64,000 nt of DNA, from positions 1 through 64,000 of the forward strand of contig NZ_WPOO01000012.1 of the NCBI RefSeq assembly GCF_009755265.1, in the 5' to 3' direction. The DNA comes from Adlercreutzia rubneri (GTDB taxonomy: Bacteria; Actinomycetota; Coriobacteriia; Coriobacteriales; Eggerthellaceae). The translations under genes and the position numbers were made by a program. The notes beneath the pieces were generated by a model. That model saw nothing but the letters and a program-made list of their open reading frames with translations, searched no databases and was not told the DNA's origin. Shown piece after piece: positions 42,310-51,133 of this stretch. Position 1 is the stretch's first letter. Each line of letters opens with the position of its first letter.

Positions 42310-43698
42310 CTACATCTCGCGCTCTTCCACCACCGTGTAGGCGGGAAGGATGCTCGCTTTCACCACGCGATAGCAGAGTATGGCCGTAAGCGGCATGCCC
42401 AGGCACAGAAGCGTGCCCACCTTGAAGGAGGCCATGGTACCGAAGGTGTCGATGAGAGCGCCGGCCACGGTGGGCCCGAAGGCGGCCCCACAGGTATAGC
42501 CGGCATTGAGCCACGTGATGGCCTCGGTGAGGCGCGCGTCGGGCACCGCGCGCTCGCAGACGCCGTTGGCCACAATGAGCAGCGGCGCGTAGGTGCACGC
42601 CCCCAAAAGCGCCACCGCCATCAGCGTGGGCGCCGAGTCGATGAGGAACATGGTGCCGAAGGACAGGCCGACGGCACAGGCGGCCACCACGAGCTGCTTG
42701 GGCAGGGGCGCCCGCAGACGCACCATGCCGAACAGAAAGCCCGCCGTCATGGACACCGCGCCCGAGGCCATAAGAACCGCGCCGGCGAAATCGGGGCTGT
42801 TCAAGTCCTCGGAAAGCGACACTGTGGCAGTATCGAACAGGCCGAGGAACGACCCGGCGAAGGCGTAGATCACGAACAGCACGCGCACCGCTGCGGAGGT
42901 GGCAAGCAGGCTCTTCGAAGGCACGGACGCTGCCGAAGCGACGGCAGCCGCCCCCTCGGCGAGCGCGCCCTTCGAAGCGGCCGCACCGTCTCCCGCCACA
43001 TCGGCGACGGCATCGGCGGCATCAGCAACATCGACGATATCGGCATCGCCCCCCGCAGCCCCGGCCTGCGACCAACCGGGATGCGGCTCGGTGCTCTTGG
43101 CCGCGCACAGAAGCACGACCCCGACGGCAAAGGCGACGCCGCCGCACACCATACCCGCCACCGGGGCGATGGCAGCGGCGAGCGCGATGGAGATGGACGG
43201 GCTGAAGATGAACGCCATGTCGTCGAGCACGCTCTCGTAGGAGAACATGGTGCGCAAGTCGGGAGCCGCCTCCCCCAAACGACCGGAGCGGATGAGGTAG
43301 GTCCACCGGGCGCGGGCCATGGCCTGGGGACTCGGGAAGAACCCCACCAGCAGCGCTCCTACGAACAGGGGCCATACCGGCCCGTGCAGCGCCACGTTCG
43401 CAATCAGAACAGCAAGGCCCAGAAGCGATACGGCCGCGGCCTTGGGCACCACGGCCGACTGGCCGCGCTCGTCGATGCGCTTCGACACCCGGGGCGTCAC
43501 CACGAAGATGGACAGCGCGATGAGCGATGAGGACAGCCCTGCTGTGAGAAAGGAGTAACCCGACAGCGTGATCATCGTGACTACGCCGATGTTCAGCATG
43601 CTGCCGAAGAAGCGCATGAGCAAACAGGCGATATCGAAGGGGTAGGCTTCGCGCACGCGCAGCACTTTTTTGTAGACTCCCGGGCTCACCTTCGCCAC
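42310..43698 (-). CDS. Major facilitator superfamily transporter
   Basis: 462 residues with twelve hydrophobic helices. The central loop between helices 6 and 7 is unusually long and made mostly of Ala, Asp and Gly (about residues 195-250). I chose GTG 43698 (VAKVSPGVYKKVLRVR) because GGAGGTGG is right before it; an ATG eight codons upstream lacks a ribosome site. MFS motif A is poorly conserved, and no substrate can be inferred. It stands alone. Confidence 0.75.
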   Translation of the reverse strand: MAKVSPGVYKKVLRVREAYPFDIACLLMRFFGSMLNIGVVTMITLSGYSFLTAGLSSSLIALSIFVVTPRVSKRIDERGQSAVVPKAAAVSLLGLAVLIANVALHGPVWPLFVGALLVGFFPSPQAMARARWTYLIRSGRLGEAAPDLRTMFSYESVLDDMAFIFSPSISIALAAAIAPVAGMVCGGVAFAVGVVLLCAAKSTEPHPGWSQAGAAGGDADIVDVADAADAVADVAGDGAAASKGALAEGAAAVASAASVPSKSLLATSAAVRVLFVIYAFAGSFLGLFDTATVSLSEDLNSPDFAGAVLMASGAVSMTAGFLFGMVRLRAPLPKQLVVAACAVGLSFGTMFLIDSAPTLMAVALLGACTYAPLLIVANGVCERAVPDARLTEAITWLNAGYTCGAAFGPTVAGALIDTFGTMASFKVGTLLCLGMPLTAILCYRVVKASILPAYTVVEEREM

Positions 43699-43792
43699 GC
43701 TTCCACCTCCGCTCCCGCTCATGATGCCGGGCCGCGCCCGGCTTAACGCCTGCCGCCCTGTAGGGTAGCACGTCGTCGCAGGTGACGGAAGA

Positions 43793-43818
43793 CCCCGCAG
43801 CCAGGGCAGGCTGCGGGG
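43793..43818. terminator. Ten-bp stem-loop after the MHS carrier gene
   Basis: CCCCGCAGCC at 43793-43802 pairs with GGCTGCGGGG at 43809-43818 around a six-base loop, about 115 bases past the stop of the carrier gene on the minus strand. No T tract. Confidence 0.55.
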
Positions 43819-43932
43819 CCTTCGAAAGGCGGCCGCCGGGCAAGCGGCCGATCCGCCGGAACGAGGCGGTAGCTGACACCTCAGAGGGAGCTGGCCCGAA
43901 AGAAGGGGCACGAGCCAGCGTCAACCAACCAG

Positions 43933-45255
43933 CTACCTGATCTCGTCCAGGGGTATGCCATTATAATCGTGAGCTGTGAAGAACAGGATAACGCCGGCCA
44001 CCGCGCTGATGGCCATCATGTAAAAAGCTGGCATGAGCCCGTTGCCTGTGGCGTCGATGAGCGCCGTGGCCACAAACGACGCCGTGCCGCCGAACACCAC
44101 GTAGGCAATGTTCGAACCCAAAGCCGCACCGGTGTAGCGCACTTCCGTGGGGAACATCTCCGCCTGATAGCAGGCGATGTTCGCATCGTTGAGCGACAGC
44201 GTCACGCACATGATCAGCTCGGCGACAATAACGATGGGCAGCGACGCCGTCCCCAGCATGAGGAAACAGGGAATGGAAAGCACAATGAAGGCAACGCATG
44301 CGGTGAGCAGCATACGCCGACGCCCCACTTTATCGGACAGCGTACCCGAGCCGAAGATGATGAGCAGATACGCAATGAGCGCGATGTCGGTGGCCAGCTG
44401 CGCCTGGGACGCCTCCATTGAGGTGTAGCTCGTCAGGTACGTCGGCAGATAGGTGAGCACCAGGTAAAATCCCACCGCGTTCACCATAGTAGCGGCAACG
44501 GAGGACAGCAGGCGCTTGCGGTACTTCTTGAACACCAAGTGCGTCGGATGCTCCGCCTCCTTGTTCCCCTCTTCCATCTTCACGAAAGCCGGAGAGTCTT
44601 CCAGCTTGGTGCGGATGTAGTGGGCGATGAAGCCGAGTGGGCCAGCCAGAAGAAACGGAATGCGCCAGCCCCACTCAATAATGGCGGCCTCGGGCAGAAC
44701 CATTTTCAGCACAAGGGCCATCGTGGAGCCCGCCAGCAGGCCCGTGGCCGTCGATGCGGGGACGAGCGAGCAATAGCGGCCGCGCTTCTCAGGCGGGGCG
44801 TACTCGGCCAGAAACACGGCGGCACCCGAGTACTCGCCAGCCACTGAAAACCCTTGCACGCTGCGCAGCACGAGCAACAGGATGGGAGAGGCCAGGCCAA
44901 TGGCCTGGTAGGACGGCAGACAGCCGATGAGGAAAGCGGCACCGGACATCAGCAGAACCGAGATGGCCAGCGACTGTTTGCGACCTTTTTTGTCGCCCAT
45001 GCTTCCCCAGAACATGGCGCCGAGCGGGCGGAAGATAAAGGCCAGGGCGAAGATGGCGAAGGCCATCAAAGTGGAGTTCACCTCGGAGCCGGGAAAGAAG
45101 ACCTGGCCAATCGTAATGGCGAAGTACGTGTAGGTGGCATAATCGAACCACTCGATGAAGTTTCCCAGAAACGACGAGGCGGCAACGCGCTTCAAATCGC
45201 TGTGGGGCTCGTGAGCAACAGGGGCGACCTCAGCCGCGGCATCGTTAGTCCTCAT
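43933..45255 (-). CDS. MHS-family MFS carrier (ProP/KgtP type metabolite:H+ symporter)
   Basis: 440 residues, twelve helices. The start of the core, SSFLGNFIEWFDYATYTYF, and the loop GSMGDKKGRKQSL between helices 2 and 3 are hallmarks of the metabolite:proton symporter branch (organic acids, betaine, proline). RSVQGFSVAGEYSGAAVFLAE is the next family motif. ATG 45255 overlaps the creatininase gene by 11 bases, so the two are made together and the carrier may import the amidohydrolase substrate. Confidence 0.87.
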   Translation of the reverse strand: MRTNDAAAEVAPVAHEPHSDLKRVAASSFLGNFIEWFDYATYTYFAITIGQVFFPGSEVNSTLMAFAIFALAFIFRPLGAMFWGSMGDKKGRKQSLAISVLLMSGAAFLIGCLPSYQAIGLASPILLLVLRSVQGFSVAGEYSGAAVFLAEYAPPEKRGRYCSLVPASTATGLLAGSTMALVLKMVLPEAAIIEWGWRIPFLLAGPLGFIAHYIRTKLEDSPAFVKMEEGNKEAEHPTHLVFKKYRKRLLSSVAATMVNAVGFYLVLTYLPTYLTSYTSMEASQAQLATDIALIAYLLIIFGSGTLSDKVGRRRMLLTACVAFIVLSIPCFLMLGTASLPIVIVAELIMCVTLSLNDANIACYQAEMFPTEVRYTGAALGSNIAYVVFGGTASFVATALIDATGNGLMPAFYMMAISAVAGVILFFTAHDYNGIPLDEIR

Positions 45256-46075
45256 GGAAATCACCTGCTCCGCTGAATTCATCCTCGATGGCGATGACCA
45301 TATTGGCCACGGCAACGTCACGCAAGATGATGCCCTTTTCGCGCGTAGAGGCACCAGGATGCGACAGGCAGCCCGAAGGGGGCGTGTAGTCGGCCACAAT
45401 GGGCAGCACATCGTAATTGGGAAGCTCGGCGGGCAACCCCGTGTACAGCGCGGGATCGATGCGGTCCATGTCCACCAAATCGGGATAGAACAAGAGCATG
45501 AGGGACGTCTCCATCACGCCAGCATGTTCCAAATCCCAACCCGTGAAACCATCGGGGTACAACTCCTGGATGGTGGCATCGTCAACGAAATCCCAGTAGG
45601 ACAAAAGCTGGATTTTCACGTTCTTGATGCCCTCGGCCGACGCCTTCTCGAGAGCCAGCTCGGCGCCTTCGAAGATAAACTGGTAGTTCTCGTAATGGCC
45701 GTTCATGAACACGATCTTGCGAGCGCCGTCCTCGATGAGGCTATAGCAGATATCGCGGGCCAAAGAGATGATCGTAGTACCCGACAGCGAAGTCGTGCCC
45801 GACAGGTGGAACCCGCCGCCGCTGCGCTGCTGGGAACGATAGCCGAAATTGATGGCCGAGCACACGATACCCTCGAGCGCGCCGTCCGTATCGGCCGTGA
45901 GCGCCTCAGCGGTCGCGCCGGCCATGGCCTTGGTAAGAGCGGCGTCCACGCACATGGCCATATGGCTGCCATGCTGTTCGAGCGCACCAACGGGGATGAA
46001 GACGACGGCATCCTTCGCGAGCTTCTCGCGGTAGGTAAAGGCGTCCATCTCTTCCATGAATACAGAGTTTTTCAT
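45245..46075 (-). CDS. Creatininase-family amidohydrolase
   Basis: 276 residues. All five metal ligands of the family can be placed: Glu33 and His35 in GALEQHGSH, Asp44 in CVDAAL, His127 and Glu129 in NGHYEN. These enzymes open cyclic or linear amides (creatinine, formamides, pterin-type amides) with two divalent metals in the cytoplasm. EHAGVMETSLML near the C-terminal third supplies the further active-site Glu. ATG 46075 follows AAGGAGTG. It is coupled to an MHS carrier and preceded by an EamA carrier. Creatinine is only one possible substrate. Confidence 0.86.
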   Translation of the reverse strand: MKNSVFMEEMDAFTYREKLAKDAVVFIPVGALEQHGSHMAMCVDAALTKAMAGATAEALTADTDGALEGIVCSAINFGYRSQQRSGGGFHLSGTTSLSGTTIISLARDICYSLIEDGARKIVFMNGHYENYQFIFEGAELALEKASAEGIKNVKIQLLSYWDFVDDATIQELYPDGFTGWDLEHAGVMETSLMLLFYPDLVDMDRIDPALYTGLPAELPNYDVLPIVADYTPPSGCLSHPGASTREKGIILRDVAVANMVIAIEDEFSGAGDFHED

Positions 46076-46189
46076 AGTCACTCCTTGAAAGCAGGGGCCT
46101 TCCCTCCCAAAAAGACCCATTTGGCAAGTGCGTAAGCGGAGGGCCGGACTCTCACTTCCCCAGCCAGACCCTCCGCGAAAGCAGGGGAC

Positions 46190-47359
46190 TTAGCGGTCGT
46201 CGGCGTCGGGATGGTCCCGATCGTAAGCGTCGGCAGCTTTCTGGGCGCCGTCGGCCATAGCAGCCAGCTTCGGATCCATTCCATCCGGGTTCGCATCGAT
46301 GAAGCCCGCACCGCCGGCTCCCACTTGGGCCGCCAGGGCCACTTCGCCATCAACAGCGGCATCGTCGACTTCTTTGTTCGCCGCACTGGTGGTGAAGACG
46401 ATCTGGCTCACGCCGCCGATAACGATGAGCGCGCCGCCAATAAGCTGGAAGGCGGTCAGGGTCTCGCCGAACAGGCACAGGCCCAGAAGCGACGCCATGA
46501 TGGTCTCTTGATAGGAGATGGCAGCCAGCTCGCCGGCCTTCAGGCGCTTGGTGGCATGGGTGAGCAGATAGAACGCGCCGAAGCCGGTGATGAGAGCGGC
46601 GGCAATCAGCCACAGCCAGGAATCGAGCGGCATGGTGAACAGGTTCCAGGGGTGCGTGATGATCTGGCCAGCGGCGTCGACCTGCGTTACGCCATTCACT
46701 TTCTCGGTATAGGACAGCGGCTGCAGGCAGAAGTTGTGCCACAGAAGCAGCACGAGAATGGCCAGCGATGCGAACAGGAAGTTCCACCAGGAGCGCACGT
46801 TCGAGTCGCAATCCTCGCGATAGCGCGAGAAGAACAAATAGAGGCCGTAGGCGACACCCGATGCGAAGGCAATGGCGTTGCCGAAGGTATAGGTGGGATC
46901 GAGATCGAGCGTCAGGCCCTCGGGAGTGACGATGCCCACGATGAACAGCATGCCGACTACCACGGCGATGATGCAAAGAATGCCACGCCAATCAATCTTT
47001 TCCTTGAGGAAGATCGCCGCAAGGATCGTCGAGTAAATGGGGCCGGTGTAAATGAGGAACGACGCGTTCGCCAACGTCGTGTACTGGGTGGACAGGCAGT
47101 ACAGGCCGGAAAGCAGCCCCAAGAAGATGCCCGAGAGCAACATCATGCCCGAGAACCGCGTGGCCTTCACCTTCTTGAAGCCGCCGATAAACAAGAAGAT
47201 GATCGTGAGCGCAATAAGGCCCGCGAAGTTGCGCCAGAACGACACGAAGTCGCCTGGGGCGTCAATGAAGCGCGTGAACGCTCCGATGCCGCCCATCAAA
47301 GATGACGAGCAGAACATCATGATAAATCCGATGAGCTTGTACTTCGCCCTTTCGTTCAT
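46190..47359 (-). CDS. EamA/DMT-family transporter with a charged C-terminal tail
   Basis: 389 residues. Ten helices in two EamA repeats (IGFIMMFCSSSLMGGIGAF; GNAIAFASGVAYGLYLFF). Such carriers export or import amino acids and other small metabolites. The last 70 residues are polar and Ala/Asp-rich, longer than usual. ATG 47359 has GAAGAGGG upstream; a longer frame has no ribosome site. It is 114 bases upstream of the creatininase gene on the same strand, probably part of the same regulon as the divergent TetR gene. Confidence 0.83.
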   Translation of the reverse strand: MNERAKYKLIGFIMMFCSSSLMGGIGAFTRFIDAPGDFVSFWRNFAGLIALTIIFLFIGGFKKVKATRFSGMMLLSGIFLGLLSGLYCLSTQYTTLANASFLIYTGPIYSTILAAIFLKEKIDWRGILCIIAVVVGMLFIVGIVTPEGLTLDLDPTYTFGNAIAFASGVAYGLYLFFSRYREDCDSNVRSWWNFLFASLAILVLLLWHNFCLQPLSYTEKVNGVTQVDAAGQIITHPWNLFTMPLDSWLWLIAAALITGFGAFYLLTHATKRLKAGELAAISYQETIMASLLGLCLFGETLTAFQLIGGALIVIGGVSQIVFTTSAANKEVDDAAVDGEVALAAQVGAGGAGFIDANPDGMDPKLAAMADGAQKAADAYDRDHPDADDR

Positions 47360-47642
47360 AGGAACCCTCTTCCCATTCGATTTCGAAGACGCCTCATTGG
47401 AAGCACCTTCCCCTATGAGAAGAATTGTGCGGCCCAGTCGTAGGCGAGCGCAAAGGTCGAGTCGCAAACCCTGTTCCTCGAAACAGAATGTCAGCGGGTT
47501 TTTGTTTGAAGCGGAGGACAAATTGGCAATAATGTCACAAAATTGCGACAAGGGGGAAACCGCATCATGGTTCTCTTGACGTTCACCTTCAGTTGTCATC
47601 AATACAGCCACAGCGATCAGGTACTATGCGTTTAAGGAGGAC

Positions 47643-47696
47643 ATGACCAACCCCCGGATGCATACCCGAAACGAGCAGAAGGCGGCACTCCTATGA
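47643..47696 (+). CDS. Short leader frame before the TetR gene (17 codons)
   Basis: ATG 47643 is preceded by TTTAAGGAGGAC, the strongest ribosome site in the area, and encodes MTNPRMHTRNEQKAALL. Its TGA overlaps a second ATG at 47693 in ATGATC. It is either a leader peptide coupled to the regulator or the true start of a TetR gene that is now out of frame. Confidence 0.4.
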   Translation: MTNPRMHTRNEQKAALL

Positions 47697-47739
47697 TCAC
47701 TGACCTCCCCTGGGCGAGAACATCTTCAATTCCCCCGAT

Positions 47740-48276
47740 TTGAGCATCAAGATGAAAATTCTTCATGCGACGAACAAATCTCTCGATCAGATTACCGTGG
47801 CCGAGATCTGCCGCAACGCCGGCATCTCGCGACAGACCTTCTACCGGCACTTCGAGAGCAAGTATGACATCCCCTGGTGGTACTCCATCTTCTGCCGCCA
47901 GTTCTATTTGAACGAGATCGGCCGCACCATCGATTGGAAAACGGGCTACTACCACCATCTGCGGCTCATCGCCCAGGAGCGCGATTTCTTCCGTGAGTCC
48001 ATCCAGTATTCGATCAACACGCCCTTCGGGCAGACCATCATGCCAGAAAACCGCAAGGCCGTGCTTCTCGACACCTTGGAGAACTACCGCCATGTCGAGG
48101 TGAACGACAACCTGCGCTTCATCGTGGAGGTGTTCTCGAAGCTGGAATGCGAGGTCATGAACGACTGGTTCCGCTCCGACGAGCCCACCAACCTCGCGCG
48201 CTGGACCGACGATTTGGTGAGCCTCGTGCCCGACCGCCTCTACCGCGCCCTGGAGATGCCCGCAACCGATCGGTAG
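47740..48276 (+). CDS. TetR/AcrR-family regulator, N-terminus probably frameshifted
   Basis: 178 residues from the TTG given; no ribosome site stands before it. TVAEICRNAGISRQTFYRHF is the TetR helix-turn-helix, and the rest is a helical ligand domain. The same frame is open back to 47704 and would read LGENIFNSPDLSIKMKIL just upstream. ATG 47693 is in another frame but joins this one by a one-base slip at CCCC 47707-47710, giving MITDLP then LGENIF. The real start is therefore probably 47693. It is divergent from the EamA-creatininase-MHS group and likely represses it. Confidence 0.7.
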   Translation: MSIKMKILHATNKSLDQITVAEICRNAGISRQTFYRHFESKYDIPWWYSIFCRQFYLNEIGRTIDWKTGYYHHLRLIAQERDFFRESIQYSINTPFGQTIMPENRKAVLLDTLENYRHVEVNDNLRFIVEVFSKLECEVMNDWFRSDEPTNLARWTDDLVSLVPDRLYRALEMPATDR

Positions 48277-48415
48277 AGTCGCGCAAGCCCTTCATCCCGT
48301 CTCGCAATGAACCCGCCGAAGCAAACCAGCAGGTTCGCTTCGGCGAACTTGTAGTACCATGGGAACGCGAACATCAAGGCGCCCGCGGGCGCACACTATA
48401 AAGGAGCGAGCCCCC

Positions 48416-49300
48416 ATGTATGACGGCCTTCAAAGTCCTGGACGCAACGACGAGTGCTGGTGCGGCAGTGGCAAGAAGTACAAGAAATGCCACCTCGATT
48501 TCGACGAGCGCCTAGAGGAGCTCGCCGAGGCCGGCGAGGAAGTGCCGCCGCGCGATTTGCTGAAGACCCCGGCCGAGATCGAGGGCATCAAGCGCAGCGC
48601 CAAGGTGAACATCGGCGTGCTGGATTACGTGGCCGAGCGCATCGCGCCGGGCATTACCACTGAGCAGATTGACCAGTGGGTGCACGACTACACCGTGGAG
48701 CACGGCGCCATTCCCGCGCCGCTCGATTACGAGGGCTTCCCGAAGTCGGTGTGCACCTCGGTCAACGAGGTGGTCTGCCACGGCATCCCCTCTCCGGACG
48801 AGGTGCTGCGCGAGGGCGATATCGTCAACATCGACTGCTCCACCATCAAGGACGATTTCTTCTCGGACTCCTCCCGTATGTTCTGTATCGGCGAGGTGTC
48901 GCCGGAGGCGGCCGATCTCGTGCGCGTCACAAAAGAGGCCGTGCAGGTGGGGCTGGACGCCATCAAGCCGTGGGGACATCTGGGAGATATCGGCGCCGCC
49001 GTGAACGCTTACGCCCGGGAGCACGGCTACACGGTCGTGCGCGAGTTCGGCGGCCACGGCATCGGCCTGGAGTTCCACGAGGATCCTTTCGTGAGCTTCG
49101 TCACGGAGGCGGGCACCGGCCCCATTCTCGTGCCGGGGCTCTGCTTCACCATCGAGCCCATGATCAACGCCGGCGCCCAGGAGATCGACATGACCGACCC
49201 CAACGGCTGGACGGTTCGCACCGCCGATCGCTCGCTCACGGCCCAATGGGAAGTCCAACTCGCCATCACCGAAGACGGCTACGAGCTGCTCAGCTGGTAG
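48416..49300 (+). CDS. map: Methionine aminopeptidase with an N-terminal SEC-C zinc motif
   Basis: 294 residues. It removes the initiator methionine from new proteins. The N-terminal CWCGSGKKYKKCH (Cys14, Cys16, Cys25, His26) is a SEC-C-type zinc motif also found at the end of SecA and thought to aid ribosome binding. The pita-bread domain follows with metal ligands in VNIDCSTIKDDFFSDSS, GHGIGLEFHEDP, FTIEPMI and the final AQWEVQLAI. ATG 48416 follows AAAGGAGCG. Free-standing gene, with a stem-loop terminator after it. Confidence 0.93.
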   Translation: MYDGLQSPGRNDECWCGSGKKYKKCHLDFDERLEELAEAGEEVPPRDLLKTPAEIEGIKRSAKVNIGVLDYVAERIAPGITTEQIDQWVHDYTVEHGAIPAPLDYEGFPKSVCTSVNEVVCHGIPSPDEVLREGDIVNIDCSTIKDDFFSDSSRMFCIGEVSPEAADLVRVTKEAVQVGLDAIKPWGHLGDIGAAVNAYAREHGYTVVREFGGHGIGLEFHEDPFVSFVTEAGTGPILVPGLCFTIEPMINAGAQEIDMTDPNGWTVRTADRSLTAQWEVQLAITEDGYELLSW

Positions 49301-49317
49301 AGGGAACCGACTCGCCA

Positions 49318-49340
49318 GCCACCGTTTCCGAAACGGTGGC
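49318..49340 (+). terminator. Terminator after map
   Basis: GCCACCGTTT at 49318-49327 pairs with AAACGGTGGC at 49331-49340 around a three-base loop, 17 bases after the map stop. A second stem AGCGGCCC/GGGCCGCT occupies 49367-49398, before the next gene. Confidence 0.72.
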
Positions 49341-49451
49341 GGCAACTTTACGGTCGCCATACGCTTAGCGGCCCGCTCCGATTTTGGGGAGGGCCGCTTC
49401 TATGCTGGTTTGCGTTCAACCAAGAACCCTTTCTCTGAGAGGAGCTTTCCC

Positions 49452-50132
49452 ATGACCGAGAACACCAACCAAACCCCTGGCGCCACCGCCGGTTACGGCC
49501 CCGAAGGCCGCGAGCTCGAGCGGGAATCTCTCGCCTACGGCGAACCGGCTCGCACCCCTGGCGACGTCGAGACCGCCGCTGCGGGCGATGCGAGTGAGAT
49601 GCTCGGCGAGGTGCTGCAATCCCAGGAACTGAACCCCGGTGAGCCCGCCGTCACCAACGAGCCCCCCGTTATGCCGCAGAATCCGGTCGCGACCCATCAA
49701 GCCGCCTACCAGGCGACCTACGGCGCGCCCCAGCAGGTAGCAGCGGCACCCCAGGCTCCCACTGCGGCCGCGGCACCCGGCACTGCCCCCACCGCCTCGC
49801 CTCACGCAGCGGCAGCCGCCACCGCGGCCGCCGTCCAGAAGACGCACAAGACCATCGATCCCGAGCAGGCCTTCCGCATTTGCGGCATGATCGTCGGCGC
49901 CGTCATTATCGTCTTCGGCCTGTGCATGCTCGCCTACTACACGCCCGACGACGTCGGCTCCCTGTTCGACACCTACCAGATGAACGGCTCCGCTGGCTTC
50001 GCAAGCGCCGGCGCCACCTCGGCTCAAGTGCTGAAGGCCGGCTTCTCGATGCTGCTCATCGGCTTCGGCGCCACCGACATCTGCGCCTTCGGCGCCAAGT
50101 ACATGAAGGCCAAGAAGCGCGAGCAAAAGTAA
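49452..50132 (+). CDS. Proline/alanine-rich protein with C-terminal membrane helices, unknown function
   Basis: 226 residues. The first 140 are disordered, rich in Pro, Ala, Gln and Thr. Then two hydrophobic helices follow (ICGMIVGAVIIVFGLCMLAYY; AGFSMLLIGFGATDICAFG) with a short loop and a basic end KYMKAKKREQK. ATG 49452 follows GAGAGGAGCT. I do not recognise a family. The layout resembles small envelope proteins of Gram-positive actinobacteria with a long cytoplasmic tail. Confidence 0.65.
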   Translation: MTENTNQTPGATAGYGPEGRELERESLAYGEPARTPGDVETAAAGDASEMLGEVLQSQELNPGEPAVTNEPPVMPQNPVATHQAAYQATYGAPQQVAAAPQAPTAAAAPGTAPTASPHAAAAATAAAVQKTHKTIDPEQAFRICGMIVGAVIIVFGLCMLAYYTPDDVGSLFDTYQMNGSAGFASAGATSAQVLKAGFSMLLIGFGATDICAFGAKYMKAKKREQK

Positions 50133-50149
50133 CAGTTTTCGGTGACGTT

Positions 50150-50253
50150 TTGCATTTTCTGTGAGGGTTGCTATAATAATCACCGATTTACGCCGAAGCC
50201 CACAAGCTTCGAACGATGAGGGCTCTGTTTTTGGAGGGGACAGGGCCCTTTGT
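50150..50253 (+). ncRNA. Possible short transcript: promoter followed by an intrinsic terminator
   Basis: TTGCAT at 50150-50155 and TATAAT at 50172-50177 with a 16-base spacer form a good promoter. About 40 bases after the expected start, 50219-50228 pairs with 50240-50249 (ten pairs, one G-U), followed by TTTGTC. A smaller stem GAAGC/GCTTC lies at 50195-50210. No open frame fits. It may be a small RNA of some 70 bases or a leader that attenuates the MNT/HEPN genes. Confidence 0.4.
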
Positions 50254-50352
50254 CATGCCTGGGGACTTTTCGTTGAAGGTATAATCAGACGGAGCCAGGC
50301 AAATCACGCCCATCAGGCGACGCCGCATACCTAGCCATCGGAAGGAGGCACC

Positions 50353-50685
50353 GTGAACCCCAATGCGAAACAACTTCCCATCGATCATCTCGACGATATT
50401 GTGGGCAGCATCGTAAGCACCGTGCCCACCGACGCCATCTATGTGTTCGGCTCCTACGCCCGCGGCGAGCAAACACCCGATAGCGACGTCGACCTTTACG
50501 TCGTCACAAAAGACGCCGCTAAGAGACCCCTGGCCTACGGCGCTTTGGTTCGCAAGGCGCTTCTCTGGATGAAGCGTCCCAAGGACGTGCTCTGCTCAAG
50601 CGCCGACACCTTTGTGCAACGCTCGCACGACCTCTCGACACCCGAATACATCGTCGCTCGTGAAGGGGTGAAGATTTATGGCTGA
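50353..50685 (+). CDS. Minimal nucleotidyltransferase (MNT) of an MNT/HEPN pair
   Basis: 110 residues. The pol-beta-type signature FGSYARGEQTPDSDVDLYV has the Gly33-Ser34 motif and the metal-binding aspartates Asp45 and Asp47. In MntA/HepT-type toxin-antitoxin pairs the MNT protein transfers AMP to the HEPN partner and neutralises it. GTG 50353 follows GGAAGGAGGC. It overlaps the HEPN gene by eight bases. A TATAAT at 50280-50285 could serve as its own -10 element. Confidence 0.85.
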   Translation: MNPNAKQLPIDHLDDIVGSIVSTVPTDAIYVFGSYARGEQTPDSDVDLYVVTKDAAKRPLAYGALVRKALLWMKRPKDVLCSSADTFVQRSHDLSTPEYIVAREGVKIYG

Positions 50686-51133
50686 TACGGAATACACCGG
50701 CTTCATGTACGCCGCCCACCGCGATGTGCTCGTTGTCGAGAATCTGGCGAAGGAAATCGATCCCTACACCGAGGCCATCGCCTTCCATTCGCAGCAAGCA
50801 GCAGAAAAGATGGTGAAGAACGTATTCATCCAGAATGGAATCGTTCCCAGCAAGACCCATAGCGTCGACGAGCTTCTGTCGAAAGCCATCGATTCTGGCT
50901 GGCTGAGCGTCGAGCCCCCTGTTATCGACGCTGCCATTAATATCAGCATGCATGCGGTTGCAGCACGTTATTCCCAGATGCCGGATATCGACCGCGGCGA
51001 GGCCCTTCAGGCCATCGCCGATTGCAACACCATCGCAAAATCGCTCGCTGAAAACGGATACGACTCCGTAGAAATCAAGGTCGAAGTACATTACCTGCAC
51101 GAAGAGAAACCGAGAGACGACTCGGACGAGTAG
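50678..51133 (+). CDS. HEPN-domain protein paired with the nucleotidyltransferase
   Basis: 151 residues. AFHSQQAAEKMVKNVF and VPSKTHSVDELLSKA at 36-70 are the HEPN helix pair typical of the HI0074-like branch. I do not see the RX4-6H ribonuclease motif of toxic HEPN proteins, so catalytic activity is doubtful. ATG 50678 overlaps the MNT gene. The C-terminus is acidic. This may be a non-toxic accessory or substrate-binding pair instead of a true toxin-antitoxin unit. Confidence 0.82.
   Translation: MADTEYTGFMYAAHRDVLVVENLAKEIDPYTEAIAFHSQQAAEKMVKNVFIQNGIVPSKTHSVDELLSKAIDSGWLSVEPPVIDAAINISMHAVAARYSQMPDIDRGEALQAIADCNTIAKSLAENGYDSVEIKVEVHYLHEEKPRDDSDE

Noticed and set aside
47632..48093. A minus-strand frame of 153 codons opposite the TetR gene
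   Set aside because: The plus strand carries a clear helix-turn-helix; the minus frame has no recognisable motif.
49452..50132. Reading the alanine/proline-rich protein as a secreted protein
   Set aside because: There is no N-terminal signal; the hydrophobic helices are at the C-terminal end.
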